Shown here piece by piece: positions 1-12,554 of a stretch of DNA of 64,000 bases (the first letter of the stretch is position 1; every line of letters begins with the position of its first letter). Origin of the DNA: Coniosporium tulheliwenetii (Eukaryota > Ascomycota > Dothideomycetes); assembly GCA_030247845.1 (NCBI GenBank), contig JAPDRP010000006.1, forward strand, positions 372,001-436,000, written 5' to 3'. The notes under the pieces are model-generated. The model had not been told where the DNA came from, searched no databases, and worked only from the letters and a program-made list of their open reading frames with translations. The translations under genes were made by a program, and so were the position numbers.

Positions 1-1758
1 TGGCCGTTTGTGGCTTTGGCGGATTTCTGGTGAAAGCCTGATTGTAGCTCGTTGCACTTCCGTATCATCTCGATGAACTTCCGGCAGCGGAGCTTGAAGT
101 AGATGTTCTCGTTGTCTCGCAGGACTGAGGGATAGTATGCTGTGGTGTGCTTGAGTGCTTTGTCGATGTCGCCGTCCAGGATGGCTGCGCGGATTTTTTG
201 CCGGTTTATTGCGTCGAGGTCTTCTTCGGTGGTCAGATCTTTCACGGCGGCTGTGTTGCCGTTTGCGAGGGCTAGCGACTCGGCGCGGACTTCTTCTGTG
301 AATGCACGGGCGGTCTCTACGTAGCCGTCGTGGGCGAGGTACTGGGCGACGAGCTCGTGGACGAGAGCGGCTTCGTCTAAGCGCGGTTGCAGCGATGTTA
401 CGCTTGCTTTGCTGATCTCTTTCTGGATAAGGAGTCTCTCGTTCTGGGCAATTGGTGAGTAAAGATTCACTGAGACACATGCGCAGCTGGAGAACTCACC
501 TCGACCATGCCATCAATGTCGAATACAAAAGGAGACTGTCCGAAGTTAACCCGTAAATGCTCTCCCGGCTTCTTCATGCCAACGGATGGGTATAGATGCT
601 CGCTCTTGATGTCCCGAAATGCTATGCCTGGCACCTTGTCAGTAAAATGTCTATATAATGGATTCAACTGGACTCACCTAGGTTCACGCCGTTCTTGGTA
701 AAGAAAGCACAATTCGTCCGGAAGTTAACGCCACAGCCGATGACATCCAAGCTGGAGAACTTGGGCCCGTATGCCTTGCCAGATGCTGTACAGCAGAAGC
801 TGAATCCGTCGTCGCCATGGTAAGCCCACGATTCCGGTTCCCAGCCAGGAAGTCTGTTCAGATTTACTCTTCGCCCGGAGAAGCCGATACCGATGAGTCT
901 GTCTTGCGTCAGTATGTCTTTTCTTCTCCACTGAAGCAATCGGGGTATACATTACCCTTCCTTCCCCTTCGAGACCACCGTAACCTCGTAGTAGTATATC
1001 CCACACTGCCTTGGCATAGGATGATCCGCACGCACCGATGCAGCTTCCTCATGTGCCTTGCCTAACCCACCAAGCCGCACCTCCATGCCATCTTGCAGGA
1101 TGTCCAATCCCCCAAACTTATCGCTCTCACTCCATCGCGTGGGAAAGGGTGCAGTGGCCGCCTCGACAAACACTGGCGCCCGCTCAATAACGTCATGCGT
1201 CATTCCCCGGTGGGACGGCCCCATCTTGTGCAGATTCATGCTGCTAGAACTTGTGGACAAGGACCCCGCATTCGACGATTGGGTCGATCGTACATCTCTC
1301 CGCGCCGCCATCTTAGCGTTGTGCGCCTCTTCCAGCCTCTCAGCATGCCGCGAGCCTCGCAGATATGAGGGGATGAAGAACGGCGGGTATTGCGCTTCTG
1401 ATCCGGCGGCTCCGTGGCCATTCCCTATATGCCCGAACTGGCTTGCATATGAAGGTAATGAGCCGCCTTTGCCCCATGATTCGGACATGTTGGTGTGTCC
1501 ATCCGCTTCCATGGTTCGTGATTGTGTTCGTGAGTGGGTTGCAGGTAAGTGCGGTTGTGTATACCCAGGCGGGTTGTTGGCGTGCGAGAGATGGGAGAAC
1601 GCTCCGGCTCGGGCGGGCTGCTGGAAACTTGGTGCTGTCGCTGAATTCGCGGTGCCGGACACGACAGCAGCATAAGAGGACCGCCGTTGAGGGAAAGGAG
1701 TCGAGCCGGAGCCGGTGTTTGGCCCGTAGGATAGAGGTGGGTGTCCAGGATTCGCCAT
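1..1758 (-). CDS. gid1: GID/CTLH E3 ligase scaffold Gid1 (Vid30/RanBPM-like), 3' end cut off
   Basis: Exons 956-1758, 678-898, 500-621 and 443-1; the gene leaves the window at base 1. About 180 low-complexity N-terminal residues are followed by a SPRY domain split over three exons (CGIYYYEV, LIGIGFSG, ESWAYHGDDG, VIGCGVNFRT, FFTKNGV). Exon 4 holds a LisH helix (ALVHELVAQYLAHDGYVETA) and a CTLH region (INRQKIRAAILDGDIDKAL). SPRY-LisH-CTLH order is diagnostic of RanBPM/Gid1, the scaffold of the GID ubiquitin ligase that degrades gluconeogenic enzymes in yeast. The CRA domain should lie beyond the window. Introns are GT-AG, and all joins keep frame. Start is the first ATG before the proline-rich leader. 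Confidence 0.92.
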
Positions 1759-2682
1759 GGTGGTAAGCTTTGAGGTGGTGAAGAGATGTCTTGTGGACTA
1801 TATATGAAGGGTGCGCGCAGGAAGTTCGCAATTTCGGTTGATTAGATACGTGCAGGAGTTTGTATGCTTGCTTCGTAGGGATGTCTTCCAGGTGCGAATT
1901 CGCTGTTACTGACGTGCGTATGCGGATGTATGCAACGAGTGTGCAGCAAGTAGATCAACGGCGTCCAGGCACCGCTCCCGGTGCCGTGAATTCAGGATTG
2001 ACAGTTGTCAACATCTTCAGAAGGTGGCAAAGGGCGTCGGAGCAGGATCTCGGCCCTATCGTATGGTTGAGTCGATAAGTGCAGGTCAAGTGAGGTGTAC
2101 GAGTAGGAGATGTGACGGGTGGCCGAGCCGTGACGCGGGGAAGGAAAGCTAGGCCATCACGCCCATGCATGCGCCGGGACTTGCCTATCAAGCCCGCCAC
2201 GGGACGGTGTCACAGGGTACTTGCGTTGTATTAAGCACGAGACATGCGTAGAGCTGCCTTGAGTTCAGAGATGAAGTCACTGCACAAGCCATGGCTCCGG
2301 AGAACGCAGTGCCAACTGGTGAAGCGTTGATGTGGGGTGGTAAAGTAGAGTGCCTCCAATGAAGTGAATCTAGTAGAACAATCTTGCAACCGAATCCCAT
2401 GCAGATACAAGTCCACGTATATAAACGCAAGACCAGGTCGACAACCGACAGATCCCTCCTATCCAGACTGACGCCGAATCCCATGCATCCTTTTGACACG
2501 CTAGCCCGTCACAGAATCTTCCCGTACGCCGTCAAATGCAGTAACCCCGAAGTCTTAAAGACATCCTACGTCCATCTCCCCCAACCGCCAAGGTAGAACA
2601 GAATCCTGAGATAAGTGTCTGGTGCACTCTATGAAAATGTGAGACATGAGCAGGGAACTTTTGGATCTGCTCGAGCTAACGC
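1759..2682. other. Intergenic, no supported gene
   Basis: Divergent promoter side of the gid1-like gene plus the 3' flank of the ies4-like gene. Only short overlapping frames on both strands, none with recognisable motifs. Confidence 0.6.
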
Positions 2683-3790
2683 TCACGGCGATGACGCTGG
2701 TAGTGGTGGCGGCAGCATCACAGCGTCTGGGCCACTGTTGCTCTTATCGCTAGCAACTGCGTCGCTCATCTTGACGTCGCTAGGAGTGGAGGAGTCACTC
2801 TTGACATCGCCGCTGAACTCGACAGCGCTCTTGTTAGGGGCACGCCATGTGGGCACCGTCCACGTGACGCCAGTGAAGCTCTTGAGCTGGAAGCCCTTAC
2901 GCTCCCACTTACGGCACGGCTTGCCCGTCCTGTCAAGTGCGCGAAGGTTGGCGTTGATGGCGCCCTGGTTGGCTTTCGGGTTGAGCTTGGATGATGTGAT
3001 GGGGGTGACACCGCCGAATGGACCTTTCGCGAGTGGATCGTTGGCGAGATCGCCGCTGTCGTGGTCTGTTAGCAGATGCGTGATGATAGAACGGAGCAAT
3101 GTATTGGGGCCTAGGAACGAAGGGGTGTGGAATGGTGTAGTGTACTGGCTGAGGTTAACGGGCATGGGGTATGCAAGCTTGCATGGAGACTCGGAGACTC
3201 GATGGCAGTGGCGCGATGGAAGTCTTGGTGTGTCGCATAAGACACAGCACGACCATGCGGTCGAGAACATCGCTTCCTGCAATTTTCAAAGTCCAGAGAC
3301 GAAGTCCCCCTTGAGCCGCGCAGGTGTGTACGGGAGGAGACGTCGATAGGAACCTATGTTATGATGTTACTTACAGTCGAGGTTTCTTCTTAGGTCCTGG
3401 CTTGCCTCGCGGCTTAGTGACGCCGTCGAGGAGTGAGGGTCCCCGTTTGGCGCCAGGCTTCGGTCCAGGTATGCCTTTCCTCTTAGCACCATTCGCCGGC
3501 GGTGCCAGCGTGGTCGAGTCTGAGGCGGTGCCGTTTGGCAGTGGTGTCGAGTTGGCTTCGGAGGTGTTGGTCGAGGGAGGTGGTTCGACGGCCTGCGTCG
3601 CTGGGGTGGACGTGGACGATGAGGAGGCCTCGGATGGGGATGGCTTTCGAACAGGCTTCTCGTGTGGAAACCGCGCCAGGAGAGCTGATGGCAGTGGTAG
3701 CTTGATGATTTTTGACTTTGATGGCTTTGTCGACATTTTAGGCACGGTCGCGTTAGTCGCTTTGGCGGTCGCGGTCAGCGAGGCCGACAT
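2683..3790 (-). CDS. ies4: INO80 chromatin-remodelling complex subunit Ies4-like
   Basis: Exons 3375-3790 and 2683-3148 join in frame (donor gtaagt, acceptor ctcag) to give 293 residues. The N-terminal half is Ser/Thr/Pro-rich, then come basic PGPKPGAKRG and KPRGKPGPKKKPRL stretches. The C-terminal half has the conserved block KLNPKANQGAINANLRALDR, then TGKPCRKWERKGFQLKSFTG and VTWTVPTW. I recognise that block from the fungal INO80_Ies4 family. Ies4 is a nuclear accessory subunit of the INO80 remodeller, a target of checkpoint kinases in yeast. The yeast protein is much shorter; filamentous fungal members have this long disordered N-terminus. The 226-nt intron is long for this locus, so a small missed exon is possible. 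Confidence 0.78.
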
Positions 3791-5791
3791 CGTGAGCGTG
3801 GATGGCAGACGGCGTTGTGAGGTGATGGAGGGAGATGGTGGTGAGAGTGTTCAGCTTGCTTCCGGTCGCAAAGCGAAGCTTGAAAAGGGAGGGCGCTTGT
3901 CCCGGGCGGCAAGGTGGTGAGCAAGGCCAGATGCGAAGTTTCTGCGATGAGCAAGGGAGATTGGCTATTGCATCCTCGCAGCGGTGGTGATTTATGGCGG
4001 ATGAAGCGGTCGACGGTGTGGTGGATGGATGGGTGGAAGGGAAGTGAAGGGGAAGGTGGGAATGGGTGGGCGTTGTCTAGTTGCGGCGACGGCATTGTGA
4101 TCGCTAAGTCTGACGCTTCTCTTGTGTCCAGCTCCAGCGTTCCCGAGTTGAAGGGCTGGCGCTTCATTTCAGAGGATGGGTCGAAGTCACCTACTTATCG
4201 GCACGTGACTGCAATCGCGACTCAGGCACACCTCCCTTTGACACCTCCCATTCTGCATTTCCTCTTCATTTCCTCTGGATATTTCTTCAGCTATTCCACC
4301 GTGCCTACATTCGCCATCGTCTACACGGCTGGCTGGTCGCTGTCGCTTGGTGCGGCGCATGGGCCGCATGAAAGGAGCCTGCCAGACCTTGGCTCCTCGT
4401 CAGCGCCCGCGTTTTTCATTGTTTGCAGCCATCCAGCTAGACCGCCCGCCCTTGACAACTCCAGTCAGCGACCGGCTCCGCAAGCATTTGCCAAACCACT
4501 TCGGCTGTCTGGAACCACCCATGAGCAGCTGAACCCGACCAATGCGACGATCCGCATATCATGGCCGCCGTTCAGCCAGCTTCCTCCTGCTTCCGCTACT
4601 GCACTCGTGAGGCGTCCCGTCCAGTCGCTGCAAAGCTTCGATGTGGTGGAGCAGTCGCCACGCCTGCGTGATGAAAGTGGGAAAGACTTGTCGTGGAACG
4701 CCCACTCAAGGCAACCCACAGTATCTGTAATCACGCTCGTTCCGACCGAACAAGGCGCTCGGCCATGATGTTCACGCTTCTGAACATCCAACGTGATTCT
4801 CCGAGGCGAAAGGACGGCTTTCAGCCCTTGTCTCTCTAACATACCATGATACGCTATTTTGTGTGTAACTCAAACAATCTTGGAACAGAGGGCGGCTTCT
4901 GAAATTTCAGCCTAATGAAAACTCTACTGACGGACACATTCCCACCTCGAGACTCCAATTTTGTTCAATCTAGATCGCCTTTCAAAATCTCAGAGCAGTT
5001 CCCAGACGCAAGCGCAAGCTGTCTTACTCATGATGCGGCCTGTTCATGATATGTCGTTTCGCCATCTCCCTCCAGCATCACCGTTGAGTTCATCCAACAC
5101 TGAGCAGTCAGTAGAGGAGGACTTTGACGAGTCCAGCGATCAAAGTCCACCTTGTCGCCTTGTCACTGGAATTCTCTCCTCTCAATCCCCCGAGCACTCG
5201 GTGCGCTCCCTCTCATCAGACCCGGATGGGGACTCTATTGCTCACAATCCGATCATGATGATATGTAGCAGCGCTAGTGGACAGTAGCACTGCAAACTAT
5301 TTCTGGAGCATGAGGGTATTCGTGAGTCTTAAGCGTTGTTGCGCAGCATCACCTCAATAAGATGGATGCTGGCAGCATTTCATGGACAAAACCTCACTCA
5401 CGTGTTCAGAGAGTGCAATTTTCGCTCGTCTTGATGACCCACCCACGCTCCGCCACGAAACAGACGTCAGAGAGGAGGGGACGATGTGAGCTTCTTCACA
5501 GAGGATGCGTACCTAGGTACTGAAGTCTGGGGTTTGATGCCCTTCATTGTCTCGCACATGACGGTGGTTGGCGTGCTATCTGAATGGAGAAGCTGCGCAA
5601 GGAACACAAGCGAGGTATGCTGGTCCCCTATTGACAGTTTCCTATTGTCTTAGCTATTGACAACCAGAACAATCAGCTCCCTTCACTATAAGAAGGCCGG
5701 GTTCCGCCAAGGGATTTCTTCACATCACCCATTCGACATACACGCACACCGCCGTGAGTTGGAAAGCCTCTCCACCTGCCCAAGGTTGAGC

Positions 5792-6817
5792 GCGGCAAAG
5801 AAGAACCTACCCTTTCCTCTGCTCTTGTCCGCGGACGAAATCGCAAATCCTCGGTCGAGCCCGTCGCGGTCACTCTTTCGACTTAACAAGTCTTCATGGC
5901 GTGCAACACTCACGAGGTGAGTTCACTGCCGTTTCCGAGCTGCAGGCCGCTTGACGGCATCACCACTCTAACTCACTTTGCTGGCCTATTCAGCTGACCA
6001 GCTTCACGAATCCAGTGTTCTTCAAGTCTCCATTCGGTTAGGCGTGGTTCTCTAGAGACCCGCCAACTGCCCTTTTGCTGTCGCCGCTCCTTCGGCAACT
6101 GTTGAGCTTATCCGAGACATCGTTTCTTCTAGGTACGTACGCGCTGTGTGAAAGGCTTGAAGCCATGTCTCTTCCACCGCTTCGCTGCTAGCTACCTCAT
6201 TGCTTTGACCAACGTGTTGAAGCACGAGATCCCAATGCTTTCACGTTCATGTTCAGTCAGAGTCGCATTGGAGCTATCAAGATATGCTGACTAGATCGGC
6301 TCCCAGACGAAATAACTCTCTTAAGGCCCAGCGTTCCAACCCTTGGAGCCAATCCTTTTCCCGAAGTTACGGATCTGTTTGCCCGGCGCGGCAAAAAGGA
6401 ACCTATGTTCTGCCCTCGGCCTGGCCCCGGACATCATCTGCCGTTGGCCGTTGGAATGTCCTCTTCTGTGTTGACTTGGATGGGAAAAGATGTGTGGGCA
6501 ATGGACGCTGGCCGCAGGTTCACGCGGCAAAAAAGAACCTACGGTGGGCCTCCGGCCTGGTTTTTGAAGGTCTGGACGCTGGCGGCTTCGGTTTGACGAG
6601 GTAAGAAAGCACCTTGGGCGTGGCATTTGACGACAGAGCTGTGTATAAGACGATTGCTGACAAGGGTGATAGTTAAGTGACGACGGCGCCCACTGGGTGG
6701 ACTTCAGGAACTACTGTTTTTAACTTCCCTCTTACCTTGGACATTCACGCCGCCACGGCCGCTCAGAGTACCGACGACGGGCCGCCTCAAAGCTTGAGGG
6801 CGGCAAAAAAGAACCTA
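5792..6817 (+). repeat. Dispersed 18-bp motif, four copies
   Basis: Copies at 5792-5809, 6388-6405, 6524-6541 and 6800-6817 fit GCGGCAAARARGAACCTA. All four read GK(K/E)EP in one forward frame; copies 2 and 3 then share RPG a few codons on. Spacing is irregular (596, 136 and 276 bp), so it is not a simple tandem array. It could be the conserved core of a decayed repetitive-peptide gene or of a non-coding element. Confidence 0.6.
5896..6041 (+). CDS. Possible spliced micro-ORF, 22 residues
   Basis: ATG at 5896, a short exon MACNTHE to 5916, an intron 5917-5993 with gtgagt donor, a CTAAC branch site and a ttcag acceptor, then LTSFTNPVFFKSPFG and a stop at 6041. A TATAAGAA sits about 205 bp upstream and a CT-rich leader follows it. 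Splice signals are good but the peptide matches nothing I know, so it may equally be a non-coding transcript. Confidence 0.25.
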
Positions 6818-7195
6818 GTGGTGGCGGGCTTCTGTTTCCCTCGACGATGTTAGTCAACATTTGACCACGACGCCGCCGACCAACTTTTACATTAAATGAT
6901 AAACATGATCATATTCAGTTCATGTGTCTAGTTTTCACAGCATTTCGAAACAACGTTTGACTTCCGTTCACAACTCTTCATGTCGTCCAAGTGTAAACCC
7001 TCATCCTGCCGAATGCTCCAGGTGATGCAACTCAGACGCCATCCCAATGCCGTGTCAAACCTCCAAGTCTCCAAACGCCTTCGCTGAACCAAGAACCCCA
7101 AAAAATGCCTTGTAGAATGGAACATAATCATCTCCAAACTCATTCCACGTCTGAATGCGACATACGCGCTTCTCGTTGAATCAGCTGCTGACAGG

Positions 7196-9208
7196 TCACA
7201 GCTCAACCTCGCGCTCACTATGTCCGTCGCCGGCGCAGACGAGCCCGCCAAAGTCAGCCCACGTCAAGCCGTGGAATCCAGCCGCGCAGTTGTACGCCCA
7301 ATCTCTCGTACTCCAGCGAGCATAATCTACGGATTGGTCAAAAGATGCTACACTCGAAACTTCCGATTCAACATGTAGAGACTCGACGGTAGACCGGCCC
7401 TCGAATCGCCTGGACGGTGTACTGAGCCCTGAGGCAGTCTGCTCTTCTGGCAATGCCTGCAGAGGCGTAAAGAACGCAGCGGACGACTCGTCACCTGATA
7501 TTACCGCGGGCCTTGGACTGGTGATGCGTATCTGCGTCACCGGACTCTCGTCCTCAGTTTCGCTGTCCTGATTCTCGGGAGTAGCAGAGCCATCTCCGCG
7601 CTTCCTCTTGCGGGCTCCGCTCTCCTCCTCGCGCTCCGCTAGGAGCTCGTGCATCAGTTCGTCGTGAGCGAAGACATCGCCAGAGCAGAGATGGCCAAAG
7701 AGCGTGCGCATGCTGAGTGAAGAATTCCAGTTCGCATAGTCGACGGTGCAGGGGTAGACGTCGTGTGGGCGGAGGGCCTCGACGAGCCTGCAAAGCTCAC
7801 TGTAGGAGGGGTGGCGCGAGTAGGGGAAAGTGATTGTGCGCGGAAGGTCCTTGGATCGTTTCTGCTGTCTGAGAGGGCGCAGAGCTTCAGCGTCGTCGCT
7901 GTCAGCCGAGGCGAGGCGAGCGAGTATATCCACCAGCTCCTGTAAGGGCAGCTGATCCAGGTCGAGATGGCCCTCTTCGTTATCCACTCCACCTCCAGCT
8001 CCTCCAAGCTGTATCCGTGTCCGCTGCTCTTCCAGGACAGAAGAAAGCAGCCGCAGCACCCTCTGCAGCTTCTCCGGCTCCGTGATCTTCGTCGCACACA
8101 TAGTCATTAGTTGCGCAACGGCCGCGGCATCCGCGGTGTCGAGCTCATGTACCTGATCCAAATCCCCCTTACCGCCTCCCGCCCCCAGCTCCGCCACTTC
8201 CGTCCCGTCGCTTGTTCGCGTGATGATCGGAATGATGTTCACGATATCCGCGTTCTCATCCACCACCGAACACCCCGTCCCTCTCTCGCAGCTATGCAGC
8301 CGCACGCCCGGCTCATCCGTCAAACACCCGCTCTGCCAGTGATTCCCAAGCTGAAACCCACACAGCGGCGGCGCCTCCGCACAAACCGGGCCCCGTCCTT
8401 CGCCGACGCCGCAGACAACGACCGACAAATCCGCCACCTGTACCGATCAAGATGCACAGCCTCGCCCAGCAGCGCCGCCAGCGCAATCCACACGTCCTCA
8501 TACCCGAACGTCCACGCCTGGAAATAGAACACCGTGTCCCCCGGATACTGCGAGACCTTATCCAGCAGCTCAGCCAGCCCAGCCGCCTTGGAAGGAAACT
8601 CGCGATACACATCCGCCTTGGTCGCGAAGGTTGTGTCCAGATATATCGTGTCGAGCCGCCGGCTCCCGAGCGTAAAGGGCACGAGCACGGGGTTCCGGAC
8701 CAGCGCCTCCACAAGCCAGGCCTCTGATCTCGTGTCGCCCGTATACAGTATCGCTTTCCGGGTGTCCTGGATCAGGAACATGACGGCTCCCGCGCAGTGG
8801 TTCGCGTTCAACAACGTCACTCTAATCTCGTTCCCGGGGCTGAGTTCAATCCTCGTAGGCGTTTCTAGCGGGATGGTCTTCAGCAAAGTCCTGAGGTGCT
8901 TGTAGGTCTGGATTCGGGACTCGAGGATCCCTTGGCGAAGTTCATGCGGTGAGGGTAGCGCTCTAGACGTAGGAGAATCTGGCGGGTCGCGGGGGAGCAG
9001 TAGATGAAGGGCGCTTTGAGGGACTCGAGGCCGGCGAGATGGTCGCTGTGTATATGGCTTAGGAAGCAAGCCAGGGGCGGTTGGTGGGCGGGGAGGGTGC
9101 GGAAGTAGTCGATGCGGATTTGGGGGAATTCTTGGGGGTGTTAGTGGATGTGGTTGCTATTGTGTTGGGCAGGGAAATACCTGCGACGATGCCTTTGAAG
9201 GTCGACAT
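7196..9208 (-). CDS. pso2: SNM1/Pso2-Artemis family DNA repair nuclease (two frame breaks)
   Basis: Exon 1 is 9181-9208 (MSTFKGIVA), exon 2 7196-9130. The metallo-beta-lactamase motif FLSHIHSDHLAGL carries HxHxDH. It is followed by FIYCSPATR, the NANHCAGAVMFLI motif, and YTGDTRSE. After the metallo-beta-lactamase part comes the DRMBL block (TITFPYSRHPSYSELC, MRTLFGHLCSGD) of the beta-CASP SNM1 family, which processes interstrand crosslinks and hairpin ends in the nucleus. Frame is lost twice: at the C run 8929-8931 (after NFAK) and near 8386 (before VCAEAPPLCGF). One extra base at each place restores about 654 residues of family-like sequence. Both sit in G/C runs, so sequence error is more likely than decay. 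The low-complexity tail is typical of fungal members. Confidence 0.85.
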
Positions 9209-10773
9209 GACGTTTCACGGCCAGAATCGGATACTGTCCTTATTCTGATATGGTCCTTCTTCTATGGCGAGTGATTGATGTGATGATTTGACCGTCTCGA
9301 ATCCTCCTAATTGCGCGCGCATGAGCTGCTCTTTCACCCGAGTTCGGTACCCGAACCCAGATCTTGTCACAATCGATGTTCACGCAGTCATGCCAAGTGG
9401 CTTCACCGTGATATACGGATGTGGGTCCCCTCACTCATATCAAGCGGGGTCAGAAGGAGGACCTCAGTTCGCAGACCACGATGGCCTTTGGCTATCTTCA
9501 CTGCCCAAAACTTGTCGCCCCGTTCGCTTTGAAGCAGCTCTTTGGGAACACCGCATTGGCGGGAACGCCTCATGAATATCCAAAGGAGGTGAGCGCGATG
9601 CGTCAAGGGACACGGCTGCGCCCGATCACGTATTCCGTCATCACGTAGTATTTTTCGAGTTTGAAGACTGCAAAATCCTCATCTACGTCATTTCTGTTGT
9701 TAAGGTGTTGTTGATTCTATCTTATTTGACGTCCGATTCTGCATTACTAGGGCTTTTTTGCAGCATTTGGCTTGAGGTCTGGCTTAAGAGTTTGGTTTGA
9801 TAATGGCAGAATTACCTTGACTCAACGCCGTGGTCTGAGTGGTGGACTGCATAGCGGGAAGCAGGGAGCGCGGCCAGCCCCTACTGGGGGAACCTTGTAC
9901 CGTTTCCAGAGCTTTGCCTTCAGAAACACCACAAATTCTTAACCATGCCTCTGGCTCTCGAGACTGCAAAAGGCAAAAGCGAAGAGACTTGCGAAAACGT
10001 ACTAGACTGCCCCACCAGGACTCCACTGTGGATGCCGCTGCAAGTGTATATCGAATCAATAACTCAAAGCTCGAAGCCAACCTCCAAGCGCCAGCCGCTG
10101 CAAAAAGCCTCTAGTCTCACGCGCTATGCCAGACGTATCACGAGCATCGACGACCAGTCGATACTGTCGCCCTCCCCTCATTATACAGCCGAACTTCTGC
10201 GTTTCAGGTACTGCCAAGGGTAGTCCCTACGCCGAAGGACCCTCGGTGTACGGAGAAGAAGAGGTGCACTCGAACGCTAGTTGGCATATTGAATCACCAT
10301 TTGCCAGAATATGCAGCCCCTTCCGGGTCCCGCATCACGGGAATAAGAGTCGATCAGTTTCTCCGCCCCCTGATCGTTGAAATGGGGTACAAGATTGAAC
10401 GTAGGGAATTCGAGCACGCATCCTCAGACCGTAGCCCTTAGAGGCGGTACTGGCAGGTGTGGGAGGCTTTTTACCACCATATTTGCTCTAGTGGGGGTGG
10501 ACTGATTTCTTGTCCACCTTCTACATCAACAACAGAGAGTTTGTGGACGTGCAGTTCCGCTCCCACGCGTTGAATGATTGGGTAACGGGTAAGTGAGCAA
10601 GCGACGCCCTCCTCCATGAAGCTAATCACGGCTTTCTGGTTCGCTATCATCCTCCATACGCCTTGGTTTACTCCCACAACCTCAAACTCGACAGTCTAGT
10701 GTTACTCCTTGTTCCCAGCGCTGACTTCGTCCTCCAATCCAGTCTTATCAAGCTGCCGGAAGAAACGTCGGGG
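9209..10773. other. Intergenic, no supported gene
   Basis: Upstream side of the nuclease gene and of the F-box-like gene. Several short frames on both strands lack motifs and overlap one another. Confidence 0.5.
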
Positions 10774-11625
10774 ATGTCTTTCCAACTTCCTCACCGCGGT
10801 CTACCACAAGAGCTAAGGGACATAATCTACAAGCACGCGCTCTGCCCGCACGAGGGCCTTACCATCCAGCGAGATGGCTCCAGAGGGTCTTCCGGTTCGC
10901 TTGGTGTCTCGAAATTCAAAAGCGTGCAGCCTACAGCGCCAGCCCTATTGCGCACGAGTCGCCAGGTTTATGGCGTCACATTGCCTCTGTTATACGGCGG
11001 AAACGTCTTCACAATGGACATGGCAAGCTCGGACGCTTTGCTTTTCCTACAAGCTCTGCCCAAAGACAGCCGGTTGCAGATCAAAACTCTGATCATCCCG
11101 AGCAATCTCATTGCGGGCATTAAATTCAACAACCAATCCCATGCCGACAAGCTCGGCGCCTTCCTCATCCACTCCATGCGCCTCGAAAACATCACCCTAG
11201 CCGTACCGAACCCACCGTCTGCGAGCACGACCGGAGTCTTCGATGGCGAGTTCAGGTGGTCCACGTGGACGCTGCACCGGGCCCTGGTTAGCGCGTTCAA
11301 AGAAGGCCATTTTCGCGCCATTACCGTGGCCCGTCCAGAATCAAGCGCCGAACGAAGGGATGTCCACTACTTCTGCCAAGTCAGGCAGCATGTGGAAGAG
11401 CGCCTGCTAGAGGACTACAAGGAACAGCTGCGGGAGCAGCGGCGTGCGTACTGGGATGTCGCATACGAGGATGCTGTTCACCACACCGTTGCGAGTGACT
11501 CGCGCAATGCTCTTGATGAGTTTGTGAGAGATACGTGGGGCCGTGCTGGATATGCCGTCGAGGGTGATAGTGGTGTCCGTCTGGGAGACATCGGTACTGT
11601 CTTTACTGTCCGGCGAATATTGTAA
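10774..11625 (+). CDS. F-box/DUF7730-like fungal protein
   Basis: Single-exon ORF. I start at the internal ATG (MSFQLPHRGLPQEL); the frame stays open upstream to 10663 without a better context. The N-terminal LPQELRDIIYKHAL is the F-box-like helix seen in large fungal families of unknown function. It is followed by LLRTSRQVYGVTLPLLYGGN, the usual second motif (reads as R-Q-x-Y plus LLYG). The C-terminal half has a charged helix (EERLLEDYKEQLREQRR). Such proteins may be substrate adaptors of SCF ligases, but no substrate is known. About 283 residues, no frame break. Confidence 0.6.
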   Translation: MSFQLPHRGLPQELRDIIYKHALCPHEGLTIQRDGSRGSSGSLGVSKFKSVQPTAPALLRTSRQVYGVTLPLLYGGNVFTMDMASSDALLFLQALPKDSRLQIKTLIIPSNLIAGIKFNNQSHADKLGAFLIHSMRLENITLAVPNPPSASTTGVFDGEFRWSTWTLHRALVSAFKEGHFRAITVARPESSAERRDVHYFCQVRQHVEERLLEDYKEQLREQRRAYWDVAYEDAVHHTVASDSRNALDEFVRDTWGRAGYAVEGDSGVRLGDIGTVFTVRRIL

Positions 11626-12554
11626 CGCCATTTGGCGACCATGCCAGGTCGTCGTGCATTTATGAATGATGTCACACCCCACAAACGACGGTTTGCCTAC
11701 ACTTCTCGTCCATATGATTGGTTTGTCCAGGTGTGCAATTCAAAATTAGAACAAACTTTAGAGCCTAGTTTTCGCGATGAATCTTATGTATGACCGTCTC
11801 TATGAGTTCCAGCTTCGCTACCCCCAATTGTTCGATAAGAAACCCCAATAAGTGAGCATCATCAGGTTTCAACCAGTAGCGTGTAGCAGAAGGTGTAGAA
11901 CGCGATGTACCTAGGACTTCGCTTGATCACGTGCTGTACTCGGTCACGTGGAAGATCTTAGGATATCTGGCTGGAGACAACATCGCGGAGGCGTGGCCTT
12001 TCACTCTCCATCAGCCATGAGACTCTTTTGGGAGCATGCAGCAACGGAACGCCTGCAGAGGTCGAGACCATGGCTCAACACAGCGGGCGAGTAAGCCACG
12101 CTGAACAGTGATTCCCTTATGGAAGCATCTGGCCAGTGCTCACTGCAACGAAGTCCAAGGGGATACCTAGTGAGCTGGGTTCATTCTATTGCTGTTGCTT
12201 ATGACCTTTTCCAGCTCCAACATGATCGTACCATCTGTTGGCTTGTAGGATTCAGGCTGTAAGCAACGGCAGCCGCAGTAAACCTCTAGAGCGCTCTTCA
12301 AAGGATATATATCTTCATCGACGGCGCACAATTTCTCATCATTCCCCAACACCAACAGCCAAGAACAATCGGCATCACTCCATCTCTACCTTCTCAGATA
12401 CTCCTGTCGTGTACTCTTCACAGTCAACCAGTTCGATTCCTTGTTCTTCGTTCGAATCTTCAGTCGGACGTTTTCTCCTTTCATTCATCCTCGAATAACT
12501 CTTCTCCCCGAGACCACCGATCAAAACACAGCCTAACCGCCCCACTTCGCCACC
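11626..12554. promoter_or_regulatory. Upstream region of the small secreted protein gene
   Basis: About 0.9 kb without a gene. GGATATATATC near 12302-12312 is a plausible TATA box, giving a roughly 220-nt CA/TC-rich leader before the ATG at 12555. Confidence 0.4.

Larger units (their letters stand above)
3791..7195. other. Gene-poor 3.4-kb stretch
   Basis: No ORF with family motifs. A plus-strand frame at 3914-4768 and another at 4961-5287 are open but look like chance. From about 5.65 to 6.85 kb the region carries a TATA-like TATAAGAA (5687-5694), a spliced micro-ORF and four copies of an 18-bp motif, listed separately. Confidence 0.5.

Noticed and set aside
3914..4768. 284-codon plus-strand open frame
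   Set aside because: No motif, composition like random translation, overlaps the divergent upstream region of the ies4-like gene.
7196..9208. Reading the Pso2-like gene as a true pseudogene
   Set aside because: Everything outside two G/C-run breaks is family-like, and many nearby genes show the same error type.
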